Shown: positions 1-8,179 of the stretch, one piece after another
Numbering within the stretch: the stretch's first letter is position 1
Layout: the number at the start of each line of letters is the position of its first letter
DNA from: Bacteroidetes bacterium UBA2475
GTDB taxonomy: Bacteria > Bacteroidota > Bacteroidia > B-17B0 > Aurantibacillaceae
Direction of reading: 5' to 3'
NCBI GenBank assembly: GCA_002342065.1
Contig: DDPF01000011.1
Location: 62,001-126,000 of the forward strand
DNA length: 64,000 nt
Notes under the pieces: model-generated
The model's input: the letters and a program-made list of their open reading frames with translations, nothing else
Database searches by the model: none
What the model was told of the DNA's origin: nothing
Position numbers and translations under genes: made by a program

Positions 1-347
1 CGGTGGTCGGCTTTGCGATCGGCAAAAATACGCTCGGCATTTATTTTAGAAGAGAAATTCATCTCTATCTTAAACTTACCGCGGTTAGGTCCGTTTATGG
101 CGGTCCACTCCTGTAAAGTATTGTTTCCACTTAACTTATCAATGTATCTTGTAAATTCGCGGGCCGAAAAGTTTTTGGTATCGTTGCCCTTCTTAAAATT
201 ATCCAACTCTTCTAAAACAGTTATTGGAATGACCACATCATGTTCTGCAAAATTTTTAATTGCTGTGTGATCGTAAATAATAACAGAGGTATCTAACACA
301 AAGATCTTTCTTTCGTTGGTACTTGCCTTGCTGGTTCTTTTGGCCAT
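1..347 (-). CDS. PhoH-family protein with N-terminal PIN domain (3' end outside window)
   Basis: The gene reads from an ATG at 347 down to the window edge, so only about 115 N-terminal residues are visible. They show a PIN domain opening with VLDTSVIIYD (Asp19 is the expected first acidic metal ligand), followed by VLEELDNF near residues 44-51. This arrangement is typical of PhoH2/YlaK proteins, in which a PIN RNase domain is fused to a PhoH P-loop helicase-like ATPase. The ATPase half lies outside the window, so the fusion is inferred from the family rather than seen. The extension before the PIN domain is short and Lys/Ser-rich. Confidence 0.8.
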   Translation of the reverse strand, partial: MAKRTSKASTNERKIFVLDTSVIIYDHTAIKNFAEHDVVIPITVLEELDNFKKGNDTKNFSAREFTRYIDKLSGNNTLQEWTAINGPNRGKFKIEMNFSSKINAERIFADRKADH

Positions 348-507
348 AATAAATAAATAACTTGTGGTAAAGCTATAAATCCATCATTGGTATTTTAGTG
401 GGATAAAAAATTGATTTGAACAGGAGATTGTTTATTTCAGAAAAAAGCCCATTTACCTAAAGACTTGCCTGTATTAACAGCCTTAGGTTTATAATATTTA
501 AAACAAA

Positions 508-532
508 AAAGCACCGGTTTTTCCGATGCTTT
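508..532 (-). terminator. Rho-independent terminator of typA
   Basis: The arms AAAGCACCGG and CCGATGCTTT pair around a T-rich loop. Read on the minus strand the hairpin runs into TTTTTTG, 25 nt after the typA stop codon. Confidence 0.7.
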
Positions 533-556
533 CTTTAAAGTTCAACACTTTTATTT

Positions 557-2368
557 TTATTGTGCTTCTAATGATTTAGAGAAACGTTTACGTGTGTTCT
601 CATCTAAATGGATCTTACGTAAACGGATGTTTAAAGGAGTAATTTCAACGTACTCATCGCCCTGGATATATTCCATAGCTTCTTCTAAACTGAATTTTAT
701 TTTTGGAACAATGCGCATTTTCTCATCTGTACCAGAAGCACGCATATTAGTTAATTGTTTTTCTGTACAAACGTTCACTACTAAGTCATCGGGACGGATA
801 TGCTCGCCAATGATCATTCCCGGGTAAATTTCTTCACCTGCTTCAATAAAGAATTTACCTCTGTCTTGTAACTTATCAATAGAGTAAGCTACCGCAGAGC
901 CTTTATCTTTGCTGATCAAAACCCCAGCAATACGGCTAGGGATATGACCTTTCCATGGTTCAAATGCTTTAAAACGGTGCGCCATAATAGCTTCACCTGC
1001 TGTAGCAGTTAAAACATTATTACGTAATCCAATAATACCACGTGCCGGTATCTCGAACTCAATATGAGTAAGATCGCCTTTTGGCTCCATGATCAATAAA
1101 TTTCCTTTACGTTGTGTTACTAAGTCAATTACCTTACTTGATGATTCTTGCGGCACATCAACAGTTAATACTTCAATAGGCTCACATTTTTGACCATCAA
1201 TTTCTTTAACGATAACCTGTGGCTGTCCTAATTGTAACTCATACCCTTCGCGACGCATAGTCTCGATAAGTACAGATAAGTGAAGGATACCACGGCCAAA
1301 TACAAGGTAAGAATCAGGAGATCCTGTTTCCTCCACACGCATGGCCAAATTCTTTTCCAATTCTTTATATAAACGATCACGTAAGTGACGAGATGTAACA
1401 AATTTACCATCTTTACCAAAGAACGGAGAGTTGTTAATTGTAAATAACATACTCATAGTTGGTTCGTCAATATGCATGGTTGGCATACCTTCAGGATTAT
1501 CAAAATCAGCAACTGTATCACCTATCTCAAATCCTTCAATACCTGTAAATGCGCAAATATCACCTGTTACAGCCTCAGTAACTTTTAATTTACCTAAACC
1601 TTCAAAAACAAATAATTCTTTAATACGCGATTTTTGAATTTTACCATCACGTTTTACAACGCTCACCGGCATGTTTTCTTTAATGATGCCACGGAAGATA
1701 CGACCTACAGCAATACGACCAATAAATGATGAATAATCTAATGAAGTTATTTGGATCTGTAAACTACCTTCGCGTTTTGGCGCAGTAGGTATTTTAGCAA
1801 TAATAGTATCTAATAAAAAAGTAACATCTGTTGTTGGTGTTTTATAATCCGGTCCCATCCAGCCTTGCTTGCTAGAACCGTAAACAGTAGGAAAATCTAA
1901 CTGATCTTCATTCGCATCAAGATTAAAGAAAAGGTCGAAAACATTATCATGTACTTCGTCGGGACGACAATTTGGTTTATCAACTTTATTAATAACCAAA
2001 ATTGCTTTTTTACCTGCAGCTATTGCTTTTTGAAGCACGAAACGTGTTTGAGGCATTGGCCCTTCAAAAGCATCCACTAATAAAATAACACCGTCGGCCA
2101 TGTTCATCACACGTTCAACTTCACCTCCAAAGTCGGCGTGACCAGGAGTATCAATAATATTAATTTTAGTTCCTTTATAAGTAACGGAAACGTTCTTTGC
2201 AAGAATGGTAATTCCACGCTCACGTTCAAGGTCGTTATTATCAAGTATAAGTTCGCCAGTTGCCTGGTTATCTCTAAATAAATTACACTGATGTAAAATT
2301 TTATCTACTAAGGTCGTTTTACCGTGGTCAACGTGGGCAATAATGGCAATGTTTCTAATTTCAGACAT
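557..2368 (-). CDS. typA: Translational GTPase TypA/BipA
   Basis: This is a 603-residue ribosome-binding GTPase related to EF-G and LepA, with a role in ribosome assembly and stress or low-temperature growth. The GTPase motifs are intact: AHVDHGKTT (residues 11-19), RERGITI, DTPGHADFGGEV and NKVDKP. They are followed by the EF-Tu-like domain II and the TypA-specific C-terminal region. The length matches the family (about 600-615 aa). The ATG at 2368 sits about 20 nt downstream of TATCTTTG (complement of 2388-2395), a good Bacteroidota -7 element. It appears to be a single-gene transcription unit ending at the hairpin at 508-532. Confidence 0.97.
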   Translation of the reverse strand: MSEIRNIAIIAHVDHGKTTLVDKILHQCNLFRDNQATGELILDNNDLERERGITILAKNVSVTYKGTKINIIDTPGHADFGGEVERVMNMADGVILLVDAFEGPMPQTRFVLQKAIAAGKKAILVINKVDKPNCRPDEVHDNVFDLFFNLDANEDQLDFPTVYGSSKQGWMGPDYKTPTTDVTFLLDTIIAKIPTAPKREGSLQIQITSLDYSSFIGRIAVGRIFRGIIKENMPVSVVKRDGKIQKSRIKELFVFEGLGKLKVTEAVTGDICAFTGIEGFEIGDTVADFDNPEGMPTMHIDEPTMSMLFTINNSPFFGKDGKFVTSRHLRDRLYKELEKNLAMRVEETGSPDSYLVFGRGILHLSVLIETMRREGYELQLGQPQVIVKEIDGQKCEPIEVLTVDVPQESSSKVIDLVTQRKGNLLIMEPKGDLTHIEFEIPARGIIGLRNNVLTATAGEAIMAHRFKAFEPWKGHIPSRIAGVLISKDKGSAVAYSIDKLQDRGKFFIEAGEEIYPGMIIGEHIRPDDLVVNVCTEKQLTNMRASGTDEKMRIVPKIKFSLEEAMEYIQGDEYVEITPLNIRLRKIHLDENTRKRFSKSLEAQ

Positions 2369-2466
2369 ATTTGGTTTTTAAGCGCCGCAAAGATACGACT
2401 TTTATTGGTTAAATCACTTTACTACAAAGGATTATGTAAAATTTTCTTTATACTTTTAACAAATAA

Positions 2467-3060
2467 TTGGAAAAAACTTTAAATAATCAAAACAGCCTTG
2501 ATCCTTCTAAATGGGTTGAATTGTATTCTGATTATTTATATAGGTTCGCTTACTACAGGGTAAATAACGACGAGTTGGCCCAGGACCTTGTGCAGGATTG
2601 TTTTTTAGCAGCCTTAAAAGCCGTTGAAACTTATAAAGGACAGGCCTCCGAAAAAACCTGGCTGGTAAGCATTTTAAAAAATAAGATCATTGATCATTAT
2701 AAAAAAGCCTCAACCCGCAACGAATCGCCGTTGCAATTGAGCAGTTATACAGCGCCTTCTTACGATTACTTTTTTGATAAGGAAGCTAAAGGTCATTGGC
2801 AAAGCGACACCAAACCTAAGGATTGGGCTGTAACCGAAAATAATTTTGACACGAAAGAGTTCTATAAGACATTAGAAAATTGTTTAGCCGAATTACCCGA
2901 AAAGTGGAAAGGTGTTTTTACTATGAGCTTGCTACATGATGCCGATTCAAAATTAGTTTGTAAGGAATTTGATCTTAGCTCGTCTAATTTTTGGGTAATT
3001 ATGCACCGGGCAAAGCTACAAATGCGCGCCTGCCTTGAAAAGCACTGGTTAAAATTGTAA
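2467..3060 (+). CDS. Sigma-70 family (ECF-like) RNA polymerase sigma factor of the RiPP operon
   Basis: This 197-residue alternative sigma factor has a region 2 core in the first ~75 residues (a stretch ending LVQDCFLAALKA) and a region 4 helix-turn-helix in the last ~60 residues (CLAELPEKWKGVFTMS onward). It resembles the ECF-like group annotated as TIGR02943; that assignment is from memory. The start is a TTG at 2467, with no ATG in a better place. Its stop codon overlaps the ATG of the next gene by one base, so it is cotranscribed with a zinc-motif protein, as in sigma/anti-sigma pairs. Directly downstream lie the precursor and MNIO genes, so regulation of that operon is the likely job. 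Confidence 0.88.
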   Translation: MEKTLNNQNSLDPSKWVELYSDYLYRFAYYRVNNDELAQDLVQDCFLAALKAVETYKGQASEKTWLVSILKNKIIDHYKKASTRNESPLQLSSYTAPSYDYFFDKEAKGHWQSDTKPKDWAVTENNFDTKEFYKTLENCLAELPEKWKGVFTMSLLHDADSKLVCKEFDLSSSNFWVIMHRAKLQMRACLEKHWLKL

Positions 3061-3338
3061 TGGAAGGGATAAAAGAACATAAACATAAATGGTACACTTT
3101 TGGGTGTAAAGACGCCACTTATCTTACCGTTAAAGGCGAAAATGCCCCACTTTCACTCTCCGAAAAAATGTTACTTAACTTTCACTTAATAATATGTAAA
3201 TATTGCCGTCGTTTTGCATCACAAAACCGCCAGATAAACCAGCTTTTTAGGGCTTTCTACGGGAAAAGTGATTTAAAACTTTCCCCAAATAAAAAAGAGG
3301 CTCTAAATCAACTGATTACGGAGAATTCAAAAAAATAA
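3060..3338 (+). CDS. Small zinc-motif protein, candidate anti-sigma factor
   Basis: This 92-residue protein has a His42-x3-Cys46-x2-Cys49 motif, the signature of zinc-binding (ZAS) anti-sigma factors, plus one more Cys at 16. No membrane segment is visible, so it would act in the cytoplasm. It is translationally coupled to the sigma gene (TAATG overlap). The role is inferred from the motif and position: binding its partner sigma factor and releasing it on metal or thiol stress. It is shorter than classical ZAS proteins and has no recognisable sensor domain. Confidence 0.7.
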   Translation: MEGIKEHKHKWYTFGCKDATYLTVKGENAPLSLSEKMLLNFHLIICKYCRRFASQNRQINQLFRAFYGKSDLKLSPNKKEALNQLITENSKK

Positions 3339-3348
3339 TTTAAAATTT

Positions 3349-3376
3349 TGTAAGTTTTTAGAATCTAACTCGACTA
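3349..3376 (+). promoter_or_regulatory. Candidate ECF-type promoter of the precursor gene
   Basis: TGTAAG at 3349-3354 is followed after exactly 15 nt by TCGACTA at 3370-3376. The same two-part pattern with the same 15-nt spacing (TGTAAG, then TCGTATA) precedes the second sigma gene at 6766-6793. The pattern resembles ECF promoters of Bacteroidota. Which sigma factor reads it is inference. Confidence 0.45.
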
Positions 3377-3417
3377 TAAATACGTAAATTCATATAAACC
3401 TTTAAACTAAAATTAAA

Positions 3418-3780
3418 ATGGAAAAAAAATCAACATTAGTTACTTGCTCAATGATCGCAGGTGCTTTATTAAGCGTATCAGCTATTACAGCTAACACAAA
3501 CAGTTTATTAAACTATAACGGTTTGGGAACTGCCGGTGAGGTTCGTACTTCTTTAGTTAAAACTATCGAATTAACTTGCGGTGAGAAAAAAGACGCAACT
3601 AAAACTGATACAAAAACAAAAGATGCAAAATGTGGTGAGCACAAAGATGCAAAAGCTAAGGATGGCAAATGTGGCGAACACAAAGCTAAAGATGGCAAAT
3701 GCGGCGAGAAAAAAGCTAAAGACGGAAAATGTGGAGAAGGTAAATGTGGAGAAAAGAAAAAAACTGATACTCCAAAATAA
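3418..3780 (+). CDS. Secreted Cys-repeat RiPP precursor, HvfA/bufferin-like
   Basis: This 120-residue protein starts with a signal-peptide-like segment (residues 1-25, hydrophobic core IAGALLSVSAI). Its C-terminal half is Lys/Asp-rich and carries six Cys-Gly-Glu motifs, at Cys54, 72, 85, 95, 105 and 110. Three follow the pattern DGKCGE and one EGKCGE. This matches HvfA of Haemophilus, whose EGKCG motifs are modified by an MNIO enzyme to bind copper, and it is followed by the same partner genes. By analogy the cysteines become oxazolone/thioamide- or thiooxazole-type copper ligands in the periplasm. The modification itself cannot be seen here. The repetitive part is nearly free of hydrophobic residues. 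Confidence 0.82.
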   Translation: MEKKSTLVTCSMIAGALLSVSAITANTNSLLNYNGLGTAGEVRTSLVKTIELTCGEKKDATKTDTKTKDAKCGEHKDAKAKDGKCGEHKAKDGKCGEKKAKDGKCGEGKCGEKKKTDTPK

Positions 3781-3798
3781 TCAAAAGACATAAAACTC

Positions 3799-3832
3799 AG
3801 CCCCTCTCCAAAAAAGAGGGGTTGATTTTTTT
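3799..3832 (+). terminator. Intra-operon terminator between precursor and MNIO genes
   Basis: CCCCTCT (3801-3807) pairs with AGAGGGG (3815-3821), flanked by an extra AG/TT pairing. A run of seven T follows at 3826-3832. It lies 20 nt after the precursor stop and 7 nt before the MNIO start. A partial terminator here would let the precursor be made in excess over its modifying enzyme, a common arrangement in RiPP operons. Confidence 0.75.
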
Positions 3833-3838
3833 AAGCTC

Positions 3839-4684
3839 ATGCAGTTAAAAGATAATAAACATATAGGAATTGGTTTTAGAAAAGATTTTTCTGAAGAACT
3901 GTTGGATTCAACTGTTCTTAAACCTGCTTTTATTGAATTAGCTCCCGAGAACTGGATAGGCATGGGTGGCTATTGGAAAAAACAATTAGATAAGGCCGCC
4001 GAAAAATTTCCGATCACTTGTCACGGTCTATCACTTTCAATTGGAAGTCCGGATGATCTTGATCTTGATTTTCTCTACAAAATAAAAAAATTCATTAAAC
4101 AGTATAATGTACAGATTTACTCTGAACATTTAAGTTATGCAAAATGCGATAACGCACATTTGTATGATCTTTTACCAATACCTTTTAGAAAAGATGCCGT
4201 AAAGCATATAATTGCGCGCATTAAACAAGTACAGGATATTTTAGAAATGCCACTGGCAATTGAAAATGTTTCTTACTACACACCGGTTGCTGCCGAAATG
4301 GATGAAGCAACTTTTATCTCAGAAATTGTAGATGGATCGGGTTGCAACATGTTATTAGATGTAAATAACGTGTATGTAAACTCTTTCAATCATAACTATA
4401 ACGCTAAAGAATTTATAACAAAACTGCCTTTAAATAAAGTAAGCTATATTCATATGGCGGGCCACGAACAGATTTCGGATACTGTAATTATTGATACACA
4501 TGGCGAAGCAGTAATTGAAAAAGTATTTGAATTATTTGAATATACAACCTCTTTGCTAAAACCCGTTCCGGTTTTATTGGAGCGCGATTTTAATATTCCT
4601 GAATTGGAGGAATTGCAAACCGAACTTACAAGAATGGAAACTATTGTTTCAAAAACGTGGAAGAAAGAACATGTCATTGCTTAA
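3839..4684 (+). CDS. DUF692 multinuclear non-heme iron oxidase (MNIO), HvfB/BufB-like
   Basis: This 281-residue TIM-barrel-type enzyme is from the MNIO family, which oxidatively rearranges cysteines in precursor peptides. Family landmarks run in order: LAPENW (34-39), CHGLSLSIGS with His62, SEHLSYA (95-101), IENVSYY, LLDVNNVYVN, MAGHE followed by DTHGE, and the C-terminal LLERDFN. These carry the His/Glu/Asp/Asn residues that ligate two or three irons in characterised members. The length is normal. The reading frame overlaps the next gene by 14 nt, indicating a tight partnership. The natural substrate is predicted to be the Cys-repeat precursor just upstream. Confidence 0.93.
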   Translation: MQLKDNKHIGIGFRKDFSEELLDSTVLKPAFIELAPENWIGMGGYWKKQLDKAAEKFPITCHGLSLSIGSPDDLDLDFLYKIKKFIKQYNVQIYSEHLSYAKCDNAHLYDLLPIPFRKDAVKHIIARIKQVQDILEMPLAIENVSYYTPVAAEMDEATFISEIVDGSGCNMLLDVNNVYVNSFNHNYNAKEFITKLPLNKVSYIHMAGHEQISDTVIIDTHGEAVIEKVFELFEYTTSLLKPVPVLLERDFNIPELEELQTELTRMETIVSKTWKKEHVIA

Positions 4685-5426
4685 AGAATCAACCCACGAA
4701 CAGCAATCAAAATTAGCTGAATATTGCAAAACCGGAATTGTGCCGGAGTTGACAGGTATTCTTGAAGAGAACCTTCATCATTACCGCCGCCTGGTTTTTA
4801 ATATTGGTATTGATACTATTGAAACAGCTTACCCTATAACGTATCGCTTTTTGCCGGATGAGATCTGGGATAAATTAGTTTACGAATTTTACGCCGAACA
4901 TAAATGTCAAACGCCGCAAGTGTGGCGTATGCCTTTGGAGTTTTATGAATATTGTGTTGAAAAGGATATTCAAGGAAAAATGAATCTTCCTTTCCTTAAC
5001 GATCTTTTATATTTTGAATGGTTGGAACTGGAGGTTCATACAATGGACGACATTCCTTATCCATCTTTTGACACCGAAGGCGACTTGTTAAACAATCTGC
5101 TTGCAATAAATCCAGAACATAAATTAGTTAAGTTTACTTATCCAGTGCACATTTTAGCAGCTACAGAATTGGAAGGAAAAGCAGGTAATTATTTTTTATT
5201 AATGTATCGCGAAAAAGAAAGTGGCAAGGTGCAATGCATGGATGTTTCTATTTTATACGCTTACATTTTAGAACAGATACAAAATGGCCTTACGCTACAA
5301 GCTGTTTTAACAGATGCCGATTCTCTCTTTCAAATAAATAATTTTGAAATGTTGAAAGAGCATGCGATCAATTTTATCAATGATCTAAAACAACGTCAAT
5401 TTATTTTAGGTTTTTTAAATAAGTAA
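4671..5426 (+). CDS. MNIO partner protein (DUF2063 / HvfC-BufC type)
   Basis: This 251-residue protein carries the DUF2063 'putative DNA-binding' domain in its first ~100 residues. In MNIO systems that domain recruits the precursor peptide to the oxidase; it is not a proven DNA-binding protein. I chose the ATG at 4671 (reading MSLLKEST), inside the end of the MNIO gene, because it follows GAAAG at close range. An upstream TTG at 4644 would only add unlikely residues. The C-terminal half (after about residue 120) has the second domain typical of HvfC proteins. It is co-translated with MNIO and followed after 2 nt by the DoxX gene. Confidence 0.88.
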   Translation: MSLLKESTHEQQSKLAEYCKTGIVPELTGILEENLHHYRRLVFNIGIDTIETAYPITYRFLPDEIWDKLVYEFYAEHKCQTPQVWRMPLEFYEYCVEKDIQGKMNLPFLNDLLYFEWLELEVHTMDDIPYPSFDTEGDLLNNLLAINPEHKLVKFTYPVHILAATELEGKAGNYFLLMYREKESGKVQCMDVSILYAYILEQIQNGLTLQAVLTDADSLFQINNFEMLKEHAINFINDLKQRQFILGFLNK

Positions 5427-5428
5427 TT

Positions 5429-5869
5429 ATGATAAATTTATATAACCGTGTCAGGAACGGTTTAAATAAAGCACAAGACCTACCCTTGTTATTTTTACGT
5501 TTGATATTAGCTTATGGCTTTTGGGAGCCTGCAAAAACCAAATGGGCAGATATTAATTCTGTTGCAGAATGGTTTGAGAGCATGGGTATTTTTGCACCAA
5601 AACTAAATGCCTATTTAGCTGCCTCAACCGAAATGGCTGGTGTATTTTTATTGATCTTAGGATTAGGAACAAGAATAATTTGTTTTCCATTAATAATAAC
5701 CATGATCGTTGCAATTAAAACCGTTCATTGGGAAAATGGTTTTGCCTCAAGTGAGAATGGATACGAGATAGCTTTGTATTACATGTTAATGCTTATTACA
5801 TTAATGTGTTTTGGTCCCGGTAAATTAAGTATCGACTATTTGATCAGGAAGAAATTGGATCAAAAATAA
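5429..5869 (+). CDS. DoxX-family membrane protein (HvfD/BufD-like)
   Basis: This 146-residue integral membrane protein has four predicted hydrophobic helices (near residues 20-35, 62-80, 82-98 and 115-132), as in the DoxX/DoxD family. A DoxX gene is the usual last member of HvfABCD/bufferin operons; its biochemical role there is unclear. It starts 2 nt after the partner gene. A short hairpin repeat follows the stop codon. Confidence 0.88.
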   Translation: MINLYNRVRNGLNKAQDLPLLFLRLILAYGFWEPAKTKWADINSVAEWFESMGIFAPKLNAYLAASTEMAGVFLLILGLGTRIICFPLIITMIVAIKTVHWENGFASSENGYEIALYYMLMLITLMCFGPGKLSIDYLIRKKLDQK

Positions 5870-5870
5870 A

Positions 5871-5896
5871 TGTCTCGACTTCGCTCGACATGACAT
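5871..5896. repeat. Short palindromic intergenic repeat (TCGACTTCGCTCGA core)
   Basis: TCGACTTCGCTCGA (5875-5888) forms a small hairpin flanked by TGTC and GACA. It sits between the convergent DoxX gene and the oxidoreductase gene. A related string (GTGTCGAACT) lies after the DUF4142 gene near 53000. It looks like a dispersed Bacteroidota intergenic hairpin. Confidence 0.35.
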
Positions 5897-5899
5897 CTC

Positions 5900-6541
5900 T
5901 TAAGAAGTAATTTTATCCGATTCTATAATTTGTTTTCCGCTTAAATTTCCGTTTGCAAGTCTGATCATTTTTTTGGCGATAGTTTTTGCATTTACGCCTT
6001 TGTATTTCTTTAATCCGCCAATAAAAAGCGGACTAAGTAATACCGCAAAAAAGATACCGATCTTCTCGCCTAATCTAAACTCTTTTCTTACTCCTAAAAT
6101 AAATGAGGGGCGAAGAATTATAAAAGCATTAAAATTTAAACTGGCTATTTTTTCTTCCAGTTCGCCCTTTGTTTTCAAATAAAAATTGGATGACTTGGCG
6201 TCTGCTCCAATTGAAGAAACCAAAATAAATTGTTTTACATTGTTTTGTTTTGCCAACTGCGCTATTTTAAACGGATACTCGCAATCGATCTTATATTGAT
6301 TTTCTTTTGATCCAGCTTTTTTTAAAGTAGTTCCAATGGCACAAAAAATATCATCGCCTTTAATAATTGATCCGTCAATATTTTCAAAATCAATAATACG
6401 TTCTTCCAGTTTTAAATGGTTCAATTCTGTTCTTCTTCTCACCAATAAAATAACTTTATTGTATAAGTTAGAATCGTTTAATTCATTTACCAAATAAGCT
6501 CCCACCAAACCTGTAGCACCAATTACAATAGCTGTTTTCAC
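5900..6541 (-). CDS. NAD(P)H-binding Rossmann-fold oxidoreductase (atypical SDR)
   Basis: This 213-residue protein opens with IVIGATGLVGAYLVNEL, the glycine-rich nucleotide-binding loop of atypical short-chain dehydrogenases of the HTATIP2/YbjT kind. A middle FILVSSIGAD and a YLKTKGELEE segment supply the Ser...Tyr-x3-Lys arrangement (Y-L-K-T-K). The start is GTG at 6541. No operon partner is present: the gene is convergent with the DoxX gene. The substrate is unknown. Confidence 0.8.
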   Translation of the reverse strand: MKTAIVIGATGLVGAYLVNELNDSNLYNKVILLVRRRTELNHLKLEERIIDFENIDGSIIKGDDIFCAIGTTLKKAGSKENQYKIDCEYPFKIAQLAKQNNVKQFILVSSIGADAKSSNFYLKTKGELEEKIASLNFNAFIILRPSFILGVRKEFRLGEKIGIFFAVLLSPLFIGGLKKYKGVNAKTIAKKMIRLANGNLSGKQIIESDKITS

Positions 6542-6807
6542 CCTTAAATATACGGTAAATTTGTACCCGTGGTTTTATAGTGATATTTATATCTTAACAG
6601 GCTAGTTTCTAGACAATTGATAGTCATTTTATTACATTAATTACATTTTTTTAAATCCTGATTTCCACGCATTACGTATATATTTTAAACAATCAGTGCC
6701 AGATTCCGTTTTATTTATTTATGCCAATTTATTACCTATTCACCTGTTATTTTATGATGTAAATCTGTAAGGTTTGCTTTATTTAATCGTATATTTCTAA
6801 AACATAA
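6542..6807. other. Intergenic region between divergent oxidoreductase and ECF sigma genes
   Basis: This is a 266-nt AT-rich spacer between divergently transcribed genes. Apart from the ECF-type promoter at 6766-6793 I see no ORF, RNA gene or strong hairpin in it. Confidence 0.5.
6766..6793 (+). promoter_or_regulatory. Candidate autoregulated ECF promoter
   Basis: TGTAAG (6766-6771), 15 nt, then TCGTATA (6787-6793) lies 14 nt before the TTG start of the ECF sigma gene. Spacing and sequence match the motif before the RiPP precursor gene. Confidence 0.45.
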
Positions 6808-7368
6808 TTGACAAAAAAAATAACATATAACCAGGATGAATTAATTAATCTGATAAGGCAACGTAATCAACGCGCCTTCACTTTTTTATATGATAATTAT
6901 TCAAAGGCCTTATTTGGTGTAATTAATTCTATTGTAAATAGCCAGGAAGAAGCTGAAGATGTTTTACAAAACACATTTGTAAAGATCTGGAATAATTTTG
7001 CCAGTTATGACGAATCCAAAGGCAGATTATATACCTGGATGTTGAACATAGCAAGGAATTTAGCTATTGACAGTACACGCTCAAAGCATGAAAAAATAAA
7101 GTCAAAGATCCAAAGTACAAGCGACACCGTATATCAAAAGAACAACTTATACTTTGATGACATTGCACATGAATCTATAGGGATAAAAACTATTTTAGGC
7201 ACATTAAAAGAAGAGCATAAAATAATTATTGACCTTGCCTATTTTGAAGGATACACGCAAGAGGAAATTTCAAAGAAATTAAATTTGCCTCTTGGTACGG
7301 TAAAAACAAAAGTACGGCAAGCAATTTTAACATTACGAGACCTAACAAAAAAAGAATTTTTTCAGTGA
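6808..7368 (+). CDS. ECF sigma-70 factor
   Basis: This 186-residue sigma factor has region 2 (from RNQRAFTFLYDNY through EDVLQNTFVKIW and YTWMLNIARNLAID) and region 4 (YFEGYTQEEISKKLNLPLGTVKTKVRQ). It starts with TTG at 6808. The stop overlaps the GTG of the anti-sigma gene, so the two are translationally coupled. Pairs like this, with a membrane anti-sigma factor of the RskA type, resemble SigK/RskA of actinobacteria. The signal and targets are unknown. Confidence 0.93.
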   Translation: MTKKITYNQDELINLIRQRNQRAFTFLYDNYSKALFGVINSIVNSQEEAEDVLQNTFVKIWNNFASYDESKGRLYTWMLNIARNLAIDSTRSKHEKIKSKIQSTSDTVYQKNNLYFDDIAHESIGIKTILGTLKEEHKIIIDLAYFEGYTQEEISKKLNLPLGTVKTKVRQAILTLRDLTKKEFFQ

Positions 7369-8165
7369 ACAAACACGAAGTGATATCATCCGGCTTGTTA
7401 GAAAGCTACGTTCTAGGCACAACTAGTGTTGAAGAAAATGAGTTGGTGCATGACCTTTGTATTAAGCATCCTTCTTTAACTAATGAGATAGAATTAATTG
7501 AGATCGCATTAATAAATTATTCATCTCAGGATGTTGCACCAATTAATAAAGAAATAAAAAATAAGATCAGCGATAAAATATTTTCAGGCACAAATACCGA
7601 GGCTAAAATAATTCCGTTAACTATTAACGATAAATCAATTCGTGTTTATAAATTAAGTATTGCTGCAAGTATTGTTTTTGTAATTACGAGTATTATTTAT
7701 GTTTTCTCTATTCAAACCAAAGTAAATAAATTGCATGGCGAACTTTCAAAAACAATGGCTGCAACTACCAACCTCGAACAACAATTAAGCTCACAACAAA
7801 CGGCATTAATTGTAGCTACTTCTAAACTTCAAATTTTATCTGATCCAAAAATAAAAACCGTTGGTTTAAAGGGAATGAACTCCTTAGCCTCTATCTCTGC
7901 ATTGATACATTGGAATACAGAATCAGATGCCGTTTATTTTAACGCTTCTAAATTACCCGCCACAGCTACTGATAAACAATATCAGTTGTGGGCTATTGTA
8001 GATGGAAAACCTGTTGATATTGGTGTAATAGATCTTCTGAACGATTCTACTTTTCAAAAAATGCGATCGGTAAAGGGCGCGCAATCCTTTGCGGTAACTA
8101 TTGAAAAAACTGGTGGTAGTAATTCTCCTACTATGGATACAATGTGTTTATTAGGAAATGTTTAA
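7365..8165 (+). CDS. Membrane anti-sigma factor (RskA-like C-terminal domain)
   Basis: This 266-residue protein has a cytoplasmic N-terminal sigma-binding region (residues 1-100). One membrane helix follows (about 105-125, reading SIAASIVFVITSIIYVF), then a coiled segment. The periplasmic RskA-type domain ends the protein (WNTESDAVYFNASKLP, YQLWAIVDGKPVDIG, FAVTIEKTGG). It starts at a GTG that overlaps the sigma stop codon (GTGA). It should hold the partner sigma factor inactive at the membrane. Confidence 0.88.
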   Translation: MNKHEVISSGLLESYVLGTTSVEENELVHDLCIKHPSLTNEIELIEIALINYSSQDVAPINKEIKNKISDKIFSGTNTEAKIIPLTINDKSIRVYKLSIAASIVFVITSIIYVFSIQTKVNKLHGELSKTMAATTNLEQQLSSQQTALIVATSKLQILSDPKIKTVGLKGMNSLASISALIHWNTESDAVYFNASKLPATATDKQYQLWAIVDGKPVDIGVIDLLNDSTFQKMRSVKGAQSFAVTIEKTGGSNSPTMDTMCLLGNV

Positions 8166-8179
8166 TTAACCGAGCTTTT

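Noticed and set aside
3513..3791. Minus-strand ORF over the Cys-repeat precursor
   Set aside because: It is a shadow of the repetitive Lys/Cys/Gly codons and has no independent start signal or domain.
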